Position numbers and translations under genes: made by a program. The notes beneath the pieces are model-generated. The model worked only from the letters and a program-made list of their open reading frames with translations. It ran no database searches and was not told the DNA's origin. Shown here piece by piece: positions 23,690 through 33,112 of a stretch of DNA of 64,000 nucleotides (positions within the stretch are counted from its first letter, which is position 1; the number at the start of each line of letters is the position of its first letter). The DNA is from Apoda limacodes (taxonomy: Eukaryota > Arthropoda > Insecta > Lepidoptera > Limacodidae), in assembly GCA_946406115.1 (NCBI GenBank), contig OX291550.1, forward strand, positions 27,318,722 through 27,382,721, in the 5' to 3' direction.

Positions 23690-26600
23690 CTTAAACAATA
23701 ATGTGTTATAAAAATAAAGATTCTTTTTTTTATAATACATTTTTTTTTTTGAAAAAAACAAGATTTTACAATTTTTTTATTAAAAAGGTGTAACGCACTT
23801 TTATGTTAAAAAAAGGTCTATTTTTTATAAAATATAAAATGGTATATTTCTTATCAGAATTAAATCATTTTTAACTTTTTAGTTCTTTTAGTTAACAAGT
23901 AATAAAAGTTTGTTTTTAAAAAAACAATTCTTTATTTTTATTTTTAACTTTTCAGTATTTGGGATTTTTAATCATTTTGAGCCCAGGATTATATAGAACA
24001 TAAAAGTTCCAAATTCCTAGAGGTCTATTGTAGGGAATAAGGGCTTCAGTACATTCTGGCACCCTGAGGCGCAACGTTAGCGACATGTTCATACACCCTC
24101 ATACCATTCAGCACTCGGCACGTGCTCACCTTGGCATTGTGTCATCCATCTAATCAAATAGAATTCATATTCATAACAAATGGATTTTTCCAAATCTGGT
24201 AGGGTTGCATATGGATATTATCTAGAACCAAAATTTTTTTTTTTATACCACAAGGTGGCAAACAAGCTAACGGTCCGCCTGATGGTAAGCGGTCACCGTA
24301 CCCTATCGACGCTTTTCACATCCCATTGATCAAGCGGTAGAACACACAGAGACAAAGTCTCTCCTCAGACTTAAGGACTCAATACGGCAAGTGAGTTTGA
24401 GATCGTCGACAATTCTCACAACCCGTCGTTGAACCGAGTCAAAAGGGACCAGCTACCAGTGCACCCAGTGATGTACGTCATCCTCCTCGTACTGGCGCGG
24501 CGGGCATTCCAGGAAATTTCAAACATAAAAAACAAATACTTTTAAAAGCTTCATACTCTTAAAGTTTGAAAGCTACAAAATGATAGTAACATGGTTGTGC
24601 AGATTAATCTGATGACAGCACAAAAATATATGACTGTCTCTCCAACTCCCACTATGAATTCATAGACTGCGGGATCGTGCACGGAAAAAAAAAAACGGAA
24701 AAAAGCGTGTCGCACGGGAACGGGAGCCACTCAGTACAACCAAAACTCTTATACTGTATTTGACAGATAAACTTTCAGATATTTACAGATTTCTGATATA
24801 GTTAAAAGATAAAACTAAAAGGCTAAATATTTGCGATCAACAAAAATTAACCAACGATCAGAAAGGTATCGTGCTTATCGAACTAAAAAGAAAGCGCAGA
24901 CAAAAGACACCAGCTTGAATTAGTTGGTGAAGATGCCAAACGATAAACGTGCAAATTGGCTTTTTCAACGAGCAGCCATCAATATTTCACTTTCAAACCA
25001 TTCGAATGTATATCGAATTCATAAAAAAAAGCGGTAGTAGCCCGACTTACCAGTCTCAATTTTATTGCATTAGCAAATAAAATTTACTTTTAAGCCGTGT
25101 CTCCTGCTAGTTGTTTTTGTTAAATTCTAACAAAACATCTAACTTAACATGTTAACATTAACACTTTTCTTTAACAAACTGTCTCCTCGTCATTTTTTCG
25201 TATTGTTTTTGTTTTGTTAGTTTCTCAGTGTGCAAGATGAGCTCCGACAAGGAAGATGTGTTAGCAGTTGTAGCTATCTTGGTTTTAGTCCAGAGGCGAA
25301 GTGTTAGACAAAAATGTAGAATCTACAAATGTAAAATTTTACAAAATCCAAAGCACAGCAAAGAGAATATACCTAATTAACTTAAATAAAGAAGCACAGA
25401 TTTGCATTAGTAGCAAGCTAATGCAAAGTCAGGATGCCGTGTTGCTCTTTTGTGTTAACGGGTTGTATTAGTTCTACGTAGGTATTTTTGACTTCATTTT
25501 AATAGAACATAACACAACATTATTATGTAATTAAGAATTGAATTATTAACATTGGGTACACAATACTCCACAATAAAAGAATTAACCCAATAGGAGACAA
25601 CTTTCAACTAGAGTGTATGTGTTATGCCATCAGGAAATAAGTGACTTATAGAGTGGTGTTCAATTTATTCCATTTAACAATTACACCAGTTTTATCTGGA
25701 TTTTAAAAATAAACAGAATTATATTGGTGCCATTGGATATATACGAATAAATGATCCTCCGTCACGACTTCCAGTATAGGGCATGTAATATCTAAAGGTT
25801 TTCAATTCTGAGATCGATTTCCGATATAAGTTTTCAACATCGGTATGCCGATATTAATATTGGAATTGAATATCGCAACGGGTGAACTGTATGCACCGTT
25901 TACGCTTCATATAAAAACTTAAAAAGAAAATTCGAATAAATCTCATGTTTCAATATTGGACCACTCAATATCGGAATAATAATATTGGACCTAGCGTTCC
26001 CCTTTCCAGTATATTCTCTTTTTTATTGTTTACTTCTTTAGGCAAAGACGTTTAAAAGTTTTAGAAAAATACCTGCTAAAATAACTGATTTTTAGCATAT
26101 TAAGTCTCTTTAAAGTAGGCGACTTTCATTTACATGGAAGGGTTTACATTAAAAGAAGTCCCATTTAGATTTTGTTAAGGATCTGACCTGGTACCTAAAC
26201 CAAAGTAGTATTATGTAGTTTGTGACTAGAGTAAAGTTAGAAGATGGGGTTTTGATTTAGTTTAATTACTTTGCTGATAAACTGAATTTTTTTAAGGAAA
26301 AATATTTAATTAACTTGTTAATTAAATTAGTTTTATAAATGTTATATCAAACAGCTTTTTCAACAACAATTCTTACCTGACAACGGTGAATATACAGTCA
26401 TATGCAGTTGGATATGTTATTTTTGATAGAGCCTCTTTTAGCTTAGATATTCGTAGGAATGGAGAAGTCGCTTGTATTAACACTAAAATAGTGACATCTT
26501 GTCTACGGTGTAAAAATTCAAGTGTTCCCCAAATAGATGGTGCAAAATCAGAAGCAGTGACTTTACTTCTTTGAATAACTGAAGCACCACCTGCAAAAAA

Positions 26601-27653
26601 AGTAATATTTTTAGAGAAAGATAAATTCTAGATAAAAATCGGTCAACACTGAACCATGCTATTCGCAGTGTACCGTGTTAGGCAAAATTATATTGCAATT
26701 AACAATTTATTATTTGTGCATCGTTGTTATTGCATTAACAATTAATTTAATTAAGTTAATAGCTGCAGTCACAAATTAACAATAAATTAACAATTCATTT
26801 TCACGTCAATGCAATTAACAATTCATCAATTATAATTTTTTGTCCAATACTTAGGTTATGTTCCTTCTGAGCCGCGTTGTTTTTTTGATTTTATGTAAAT
26901 AATAACAAACATATAGAGTTTATAATGCGAGAAATTAAGAAGAGATTCTTTAAAAAATCGAGATAAAAACGTATGCGAGTAGCTCTTTCCTCTCGAGAAC
27001 TCTGAAAGTACTTGCATACCTTTATATCTCAAATTTCAAAGTCTGACTTACTTGAGACTGATCCCAATAAGCTCTCTAGTCGACACAAACCTAATCAAAA
27101 ATTGCCAGCCAGTTAAATATGTAAAAAACTGGGCATCAATTAAACTCGTATAAAGAAGCTCACAATTATTTTAAATTACATTTTTAACGATATCACCCAC
27201 TCGCCATTTAGACATTTTAATATTACTTGTTTTAAATGCTGTGTAGCCTACAAAGTGCTAGAAAAATAATTTGAACACTAAATATGTAATGCAATGCCAG
27301 GTGCATTTGAAACGAGGCAACTGACACTGTTCATTAATACCGAATCTTAGGTATACCCCTGTGCAATCTGTAAACATAGCATAGGTAAAACGGGAATCCC
27401 TTAAGATATTTTATAACAGCACATTTGTTACTTCTTCAACACATTAAACTAACATTTAAGTGATTCTAATGCGATCAAAGGATGATCTGTTGAAACAGTG
27501 ACATCATGTATACCAGCTCCTTTAGCAGTAATTACTGAACGACAAATCAAACTGACGCCACCCACAGTTTGAACATTCTTCAGTCGAATACCTTTCGACC
27601 CTCCTCTTGCAAGAATCAGAGCAGATATTTTCTCATCGTGTGCTACAATATAA
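23522..27653 (-). CDS. CMAS: CMP-sialic acid synthetase, three internal exons (gene span)
   Basis: The enzyme couples CTP and a sialic acid to give CMP-sialic acid, the donor for sialyltransferases (family knowledge). Exons 27454-27653, 26377-26590 and 23522-23689 join in phase to 582 nt (194 codons). They show the nucleotide-binding ALILARGGSKGIRLKN, VSTDHPLIALES, IQATSPFLRISKLKEAL, and SRPRRQDWNGELIETGAFY, in the family's order and spacing. The usual Pro of SKGIPLKN is Arg here. Insect forms are about 250 residues, so a short N-terminal exon (in flies carrying a signal peptide) and a C-terminal exon of about 40 residues are missing from my model. Intron 2 holds a family A fragment and a Harbinger-like scrap. 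Confidence 0.88.
24231..24460 (-). mobile_element. Family A LINE 3' end, minus strand
   Basis: A poly(T) run, then ATACCACAAGGTGGCAAACA and GTCCGCCTGATGGTAAGCGG, the reverse complement of the family A 3' end. It continues into the end of the frame with an internal deletion (about 34800-34990 of the 33113 copy is missing). Same strand as CMAS, inside its intron. Confidence 0.9.
24470..26370. other. CMAS intron, mostly unassigned
   Basis: Besides the Harbinger-like frame at 25237-25380, the stretch 25800-25990 repeats short CAATATTGGA/TCCGATAT phrases in both directions. Nothing else recognised. Confidence 0.4.
25237..25380 (+). pseudogene. Possible PIF/Harbinger transposase N-terminal remnant
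   Basis: A 47-codon frame starts MSSDKEDVLAVVAILVLVQR, followed by an Arg/Lys-rich stretch. HARBI1-like nucleases begin with an acidic serine-rich start, a hydrophobic helix and then RRRR, so this looks like a remnant of that start. Flanking phrases GTGTCTCCTGCTAG (25096) and, inverted, AGGAGACAAC (25593) could be decayed terminal repeats. No catalytic part is present. The match is by pattern only. Confidence 0.35.
26377..26590 (-). CDS. CMAS: CMAS exon, central part
   Basis: Acceptor TTTTTTTGCAG|GTGG completes Cys, then GASVIQRSKVTASDFAPSIW, LEFLHRRQDVTILVLIQATS and PTAYDCIFTVVR. The QATSP box is intact. Donor GTCAG|GTAAGA is near consensus, phase 2. Confidence 0.9.
27454..27653 (-). CDS. 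CMAS: CMAS exon, CTP-binding N-terminal part
   Basis: Acceptor ATTTTTCAG|TTATAT, taking two bases from an unseen upstream exon. It reads YIVAHDEKISALILARGGSK, then the LKN motif, SLICRSVITAKGAGIHDVTV and STDHPLIALES. Donor AAAT|GTTAGT, phase 1. Confidence 0.88.
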
Positions 27654-27659
27654 CTGAAA

Positions 27660-28205
27660 AATATTCACATTAATCGTATCAGTAAAAATAAAAAGATAAT
27701 AATAGCAACACTTTATATCACTTTGATTCAATTTAAAAATTTCTCACTTTAACAGTAATAATAATATGTACAAGTCGAGAACTAGCATGATTACAAGTTC
27801 TCGGTAGGGAGCATACAATCTGTATCAATTACTGGAACATCGACCGGGTGTGACACACAGCAATTTTCGGTAATCATCTGCTTGTCGTTTACAGCCATGT
27901 ACCGTTATACCTCACCAACAAACACAAAAGACTGTGTCCAGAGTAAAAATGTTTTTGTTTTAGATTTATTTTACTTTTTTCTTAATTTTTTTAGGTACGG
28001 TTATCGAAATTAACTCTAAGTGAAGTCGTTTGTTTAGTAAATAAAACTCATTTTTTATCTATTCTTTAGTTAATATATTAAGATAGGGAGAGCGGATTTT
28101 GTAAGTGTGTTTATGTGTAGAGTGTAACCTCCGGAACCACTGCAACTATGGAAAATATATTTTACTATTTGAAAGATACATTATCCTAATGGACATAGGC
28201 TATGT
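27660..28205. other. Upstream of the CMAS exons
   Basis: The first CMAS coding exon should lie at or beyond this stretch. A 35-codon minus-strand frame at 27791-27898 (MAVNDKQMITENCCVSHPVD) was considered, but it has no good donor in the needed phase. Confidence 0.35.
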
Positions 28206-28208
28206 ATA

Positions 28209-28256
28209 ATGAAAGATGGACCGCAAGCTTGTTTGCCAACTAAGTGGCATAAAAAA
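28209..28256 (+). mobile_element. Family A LINE, last 45 bases
   Basis: GACCGCAAGCTTGTTTGCCA, then ACTAAGTGGCATAAAAAAAG match the terminal 3' untranslated bases and short poly(A) of family A. It is an extreme 5' truncation. Confidence 0.75.
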
Positions 28257-29046
28257 AGAAGGAGGTCTATAGTGACACTACGTTCGTCGGATCGAAGAGT
28301 GTCTGCAATCTTAAAAATCAAAACAACAATCAAAAATATTAAAAAATCTAAAATAAGAAATTTTAACCTAATCACCCCTTGTACGTACTTTGACTTGTTG
28401 TGAGGTACACTAAAACTGTTTAGTTTTGTTTTATTTGTATTAAGAAAAGTAAAATCTGAAAGTAGTAGACGAATTTTATTCATTAGTAAAAATGCTGCAT
28501 AAGTTAAAAGTCCGGACAAATGACAACTCCGGACAGAATCCGGACATAAGGCCGAATGTCCGGACATGTCCGAACAAATCCGGACGGATGGTAACCCTAC
28601 TCGCGGTTCAACCCCTGAAAAAATTGAATACCGCGGAATCGCTTTTTCCCCTTCGTTTTTAGGGTTCCGTACCCAGAGGGTGCCAACGGAGATCTATTAC
28701 TAAGCCTACGCTGTCTGTCTGTCCGTATGTGTATTAAATAGCTCTCTTTAAGACCGAAACAGGTAGAAGCCTGATTTTTTCACAAATTATGTGTTATAAT
28801 AGGGGATTATCTAAAAAATAATAAAAAGTTAAATTTGAAGGGGGTCCCCATACAAGAAACACATAATACTTGGTTTTGCTCTATCGTAAAAACAGTAATA
28901 CATACAAACTTCAAACCTACAGTGAAAAATAGTGTGAACTCTGAAGTAAAACAACAAATAATAAAAATCGGCCTATTTTAAATTATCGGTACAGCGCCAT
29001 CTAATTTATTATTTAGAGAAACAGTAACACATTTGTTTGTTGGTAA

Positions 29047-29112
29047 CGATATTCAAAGATAAGCAACATCTGACTTGGTCAGTACTTGGATGGGTGACCG
29101 CTTAGCGGAACA
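29047..29112 (+). repeat. 5S rRNA-derived module (3' half of 5S)
   Basis: The stretch contains AAGCAACATC and CAGTACTTGGATGGGTGACC, followed by GCTTAGCGGAACAC. Animal 5S rRNA has GAAGTTAAGCAACATCGGGC-(C/G)CGGTTAGTACTTGGATGGGTGACCGC-CTGGGAACAC at this place, which includes the A-box, intermediate element and C-box of the internal pol III promoter. About 22 consecutive bases of the C-box region are identical to what I know of the 5S consensus. The 5' half of 5S is absent, so this is not a 5S gene. It looks like a module of a 5S-derived SINE or a 5S/LINE chimera. Confidence 0.7.
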
Positions 29113-29253
29113 CTTTTTGTTTTTGTCTTTTAGCGTAAATTACGTAAATTTACATGCGTGTTATTACCATCGGTCAAGTGCAATTCGGACTAGCGCACTG
29201 TGGGTTCCGTACCATGATTTACGTTATTTTGTGTTTGTAAATAACGTAAATGG

Positions 29254-29289
29254 TGGTCAATATTTGAATAGGTGACCGCTTAACGACAC
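29254..29289 (+). repeat. Second, decayed 5S C-box copy
   Basis: GGTCAATATTTGAATAGGTG, then ACCGCTTAACGACAC parallels 29078-29112 with about five changes. It is preceded by a repeated AAATTACGTAAAT-type phrase, so the stretch appears to be a local duplication of about 176 bases. Confidence 0.55.
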
Positions 29290-29389
29290 ACTTTTTTTTC
29301 TTTTTTATTTGTAAATTACGAAAATAATGGCAGGTACGGAACCCTCGGTGTGCGAGTCCAACACTTGGCCGGTTTTTTTAAGGCATGCT

Positions 29390-29968
29390 TAAAGTCAGGC
29401 AATCCCCTTCCTCCGTTGCTAAATTAAAGAATAATGTCCTACGCCTGCATTGTCATTGGGTACATGCTACTCCAAAAACTGACGATATTCCTGCTCTGGG
29501 GGAGTAAAACTGGCCCTATTTGCAGCCTACTACGTAACTGGAAGGAATTTAAAATACAATCCAAAAAATGCTGAGGACACTCGACACCCTTCCCGAGTAG
29601 CTCGCTAAAAAGCGGATGTCGATTTATGTATAGAAGTCACGAGCCATCTTGACCGCCAGAAAACAACTCCTATTCATCTTAAGTTGCAAGGACAGCCTCT
29701 AAAATGGCTACCGAATGTCAATTACTTGGAAGTAACTATCGATCGCGGTCTCACGATGAATACCCATGTGAGCCATACCATGTGTAAGGCGAAAGTAGCT
29801 AGAGGCAAAGTCCAGCCAATATTGGCTTCTAAACTCCCAACAAGGACCAAAGTCGGTATCTACAAAACATATATTAAATCCCGACTAACCTATGCTGCCC
29901 CGGCGTGGCACCATCTTATACCGGTGAAAAACAAAAACAGCAAAAAATATTTTGTTCAAATACAATAA
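29390..29968 (+). mobile_element. Jockey-clade LINE fragment
   Basis: The frame 29684-29968 reads LQGQPLKWLPNVNYLEVTID (the start codon shown is a Leu TTG), then KLPTRTKVGIYKTYIKSRLT and YAAPAWHHL. This is the region after the polymerase core (K.V.YLGV..D, ..K..LYK.YI.S.LTYA.PAW) in jockey-type elements. Upstream sequence back to 29390 gives endonuclease-domain-distal scraps with stops. No 3' tail is evident. Confidence 0.75.
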
Positions 29969-30317
29969 TATCAATGGCATCACTTTGGCTTAGAAAGCAG
30001 TAAGGGTCCCTGAGAAACAACCGAAAAATGCCACGCGGGTGCTCGAGTTTTTAGTGTTAGATGTTGCATGTTACAGCCTGCATGCATTTAGTTTTAATTG
30101 AAAATATTCCCAAATTCGAAAATTTTGCGAAAGCCTACCAATTTCATGCATCAAAATCATGTTACTTTCGTTTGTTTTATTATATATGACTATTAAACAC
30201 AAATTTAAACATTTTCACCTATTGTAGTAGTTTTATTTACTAATAAAAAGTTTTGTAGGTACATACAAGCGTCGATCTCCCAGTCATAAATTTTTGGTAG
30301 CTAGATCTTCATAGAAA

Positions 30318-30842
30318 AAATCGGCCAAGTGCGAGTAAGACTCGCGCACAAAGGGTTCCGTACCATTAGCTATAAAAATTAAATGTTTTTTTAATTTTTT
30401 ATTTGAGTTGATTGAATGAAAGGTAAATTGCGGTATACGATTAACGACGACGAATGATAATGATAGGTAATGTACATCATATATTTTTTTTAGTTTTATC
30501 ATTCTCGTATTTTAGAAGTTACAGGGAGGGGCGGGACATTTTACCACTTTGGAAGTGTCTCTCGCGCAAAATATTGAGATAAGAAAAAAATGGTATTAGA
30601 AACCTCAATATCTTACGCCACACGTATAGGTTTGAAGAAAAAAAAATTTTGAGTTTCAGTTTAAACTATGGAGAACCCTCAAATATTTTTTTTTCTATTT
30701 TTGTGTGAAAATCTTAATGCGGTTCACATAATACCTCTACTTACCAAGTTTCAACAGTAAAGTTGCTGTGACATACGGACGGACAGACATGATGAATCCA
30801 TAATGGTTCCGTTTTTTACCATTTGACTACGGAACCCTTAAA
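30318..30842 (-). mobile_element. RTE-type 3' end, minus strand
   Basis: Starts with the inverted tail AATCGGCCAAGTGCGAGTAA, then GACTCGCGCACAAAGGGTTC. It closes with GTTCCGTTTTTTACCATTTG, then ACTACGGAACCCTTAAAAGG. Both borders of the RTE 3' region are therefore present. Frames inside are shadows. Confidence 0.75.
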
Positions 30843-30849
30843 AGGATGT

Positions 30850-31440
30850 GCACTACTGTTTTAAAACCAGTTAGAATGATACAAGAGGTCTTCGTTTCGC
30901 CTTGTCTCTACCACACTTTATGACAATTTCTTTTACAACTGGCTAGGAAATGCGCAGTCCAGTTCTCTATGTCTATAAACAGTTCTCGTTCTGGGAAAGA
31001 AAAATGAATCTTATCCATTTAGCCAGTTTATTTCCGTATTTTTTTTTTGTTTTAATGACATCACGCCTGGGAATGATTTCGTGTTAACTCTATTCAATCA
31101 GGGTTAAAACCACAAATCATATAGATCATACCCTACGGTTAACATTGCAAATCAGTTTAGATTATGCAGGGCCTCGTTCAAAAACTCACTGCACCGGAAT
31201 AGAGTTTTCTGTATTGTGGAAAAATGTATTTGCTACCCTGCTGTCACTACTACCTGGGTTAACCTGAGTTCGGTTTATGAACGCGCCTGTAACTCGTTCA
31301 GTTCAGAGGCCACACAGCGACAACCTAAGGTAAAATGATACTTGTTGTATGTGCATTGTAGGTAGGTGGTGCGGGGCTGCGCAGCTGACTGTCGTTTCAC
31401 TAACCCGTACCCTTAGCGAGTCGATTTAAGCAATGGCTTT
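30850..31440. other. Intergenic, nothing recognised except a short repeat
   Basis: The phrase GCAGCTGACTGTCGTTTCAC, then TAACCCGTACCCTTA at 31380-31414 recurs at 32006-32041 as GCAGCTAACTGTCGTTTTAC, then GAACCCGTACCCTTA. Each is preceded by CGGGGCTG. It is a direct repeat of about 40 bases, 626 bases apart. Confidence 0.5.
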
Positions 31441-31477
31441 TGGCCAACGACATCACCGATGACGTAGACAAAGCGGG

Positions 31478-31485
31478 TATAAAAA
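31478..31485 (+). promoter_or_regulatory. TATA-box-like core promoter
   Basis: GCGGGTATAAAAAGGCGGGC is a strong TATA box in GC-rich context, unusual for this AT-rich window. A start site would be expected near 31508-31515 (CGCAGCGCACTCACGG), about 45 bases before the ATG at 31556. No transcript evidence is available. Confidence 0.4.
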
Positions 31486-31555
31486 GGCGGGCGATACTAC
31501 GCAGCGCACTCACGGAATCGTCATATATACTAGCTCATAATCTAGCCTTTGGGTG

Positions 31556-31675
31556 ATGGGTGGAATGTTTTCAAATGAAGACGGGTACGACTTCAGAAGC
31601 GCTCATCAAAAAGCAATTCGACTCAAGGCACCGCACGAACAAATAATCACCAGCTCAGCTGTTGTATGGCCGTAG
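31556..31675 (+). CDS. Possible 39-residue ORF or first exon behind the TATA box
   Basis: ATG at 31556 opens MGGMFSNEDGYDFRSAHQKA, then RLKAPHEQIITSSAVVWP and a stop at 31673-31675. The stop overlaps a possible donor GCC|GTAGGT, so this could be a first exon. Composition is protein-like. I do not recognise the product, and no second exon was assigned. Confidence 0.3.
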   Translation: MGGMFSNEDGYDFRSAHQKAIRLKAPHEQIITSSAVVWP

Positions 31676-32179
31676 GTTACGTTGTAGACTGGATTCTTAC
31701 GTAGTATTATATTCTCTTTGGACTGGATTTAATAATAACTAAAACCAAAGAATCACCTACTGCAAATCTCACTCATTAAGTAGAACGGAAACAGTATTTA
31801 CGGAGTTAATACTACTATTGGTGACAGTGACTGTAGACAACCCTCAAGGAACAGCGACAAATACGAAAGTAGATTACAAAAAGTTTCTGTAGTAATTATT
31901 AGCAGTATATTTGCTGTAATTATAGGTTAAACACTATTAGGGCAGGAAGTGCTGTATATGCATAGTAGTTGTACGGGGCTGTGTCCTCGACCAAGCTGAC
32001 CAGTGCGCAGCTAACTGTCGTTTTACGAACCCGTACCCTTATTACCCGTAACTTACATATATTACTATACTTATTTTCTTACTTATAAAATAAAAAATAT
32101 TTAGACATTTTTATCCAATTACCCCCAGTTTTGCTTACTATAAACATTTCCTTTGCCATCAGATTCTGGTTTACCTATA

Positions 32180-33112
32180 GCAGATTTTAGCAGATGGTTC
32201 AGAAACAGATTATAGAACTAGTTTTGAAATAGCTCTTCTCTATACTTGCAGTAATTATTTTTCTTTTTATTCAGTTGAGCTGCTTGATATTTTACGTGCT
32301 GTTAAATATATCATTTCAAATCTTCATAAGCACCCTCTTAATTCTAAATTTTTAATGATTCAATTAGTGCTCTTCAAGCTCTTTTAAATAAAAAGATTAA
32401 AACTACAACTAATTACTTAATTTATGAACTGAGAACACTAGTCCTTAAACTGTCTAAACTTAATATAGTAATAAAGTTTTGCTGGATACCTAGTCATTCG
32501 GGCATCTTAGGTAACAAACTTGTTGATTCACTAGCCAGGTTTCCAAATAATACCAGTGCCTGTAATTACTCTGTTCCCTACACATATTTAATAACAGTTA
32601 TAAAACCGAATATGATTAGGCGTTGGACCCAATACCCTTATACTAGCCGAGAGCTTAAAGGCAAATGGCTTCAAGAAATTAATCCGACACCTTCAACTAG
32701 AGCTTGGTTCAAAAAATATAAATCCTATCCTTCTAGACATTGTATCACCACATTGTGTAGACTTAGACTTGGCCACTGCAGATTTCCTGTTAATTTACAT
32801 GGATTTTTGACAAGATATCCTAATTGTATATATAGTAATTACGAACTTTGTGATCTAAACCATTTAATTCTTGTGTGTCCAGAATTCTCATTACAACGTT
32901 TATAACAAAACAGAGTATCTTGTTACCTATGCTCCGGCTAGGTGTTCAGGAGATACAGATTCAGGTAGAGCGGGTTCAGGGGCAAGCAAAGAAAATACTT
33001 TTTTCAAGGTCAAGGAAGGTTGTAATGTATACTCGTTCAAAGTTTATATTAACAATATTTAATGGTCAGTAGTTGCCTAATCACATAAGGTCTATTTTAC
33101 AATAGTAGAAAG
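32180..33112 (+). mobile_element. Family B LINE, RNase H domain and 3' region (left part)
   Basis: It reads LADGSETDYRTSFEIALLYT, then YSVELLDILRAVKYI, WIPSHSGILGNKLVDSLAR and, in the frame 32612-32905, RHCITTLCRLRLGHCRFPVN and CDLNHLILVCPEF. These are the RNase H domain (DGS, E, D..A) and C-terminal Cys/His region of LINEs of the I/jockey superfamily. Several frameshifts make it dead. From about 32925 its 3' untranslated part begins (CCGGCTAGGTGTTCAGGAGA), matching 48475-48495. Family A copy 33113-35175 interrupts it. Confidence 0.8.

Larger units (their letters stand above)
28660..29385 (+). mobile_element. RTE-type 3' end containing a 5S-rRNA-like insert
   Basis: It begins AGGGTTCCGTACCCAGAGGG, continues with ACTAAGCCTACGCTGTCTGT and AAGTTAAATTTGAAGGGGGT, and ends GGTACGGAACCCTCGGTGTG, then GAGTCCAACACTTGGCCGGT and Ts. 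These are the usual borders of lepidopteran RTE 3' regions. Between them, 29047-29112 resembles 5S rRNA, and a partial second copy follows at 29254-29289. The internal GGTTCCGTACCATGATTTAC at 29203 suggests two tails have been joined. Confidence 0.7.

Noticed and set aside
27791..27898. Minus-strand 35-codon frame MAVNDKQMITENCCVSHPVD... as the first CMAS exon
   Set aside because: It lies only 140 bases upstream of the CMAS exon, has no good donor leaving phase 2, and does not look like a signal peptide.
28181..28567. 128-codon minus-strand frame
   Set aside because: It runs through a family A tail and low-complexity text with GTCCGGACA repeats; no protein character.
29041..29112. A functional 5S rRNA gene
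   Set aside because: Only the 3' half is similar; the 5' half of about 50 bases is replaced by unrelated sequence and several paired bases are changed.
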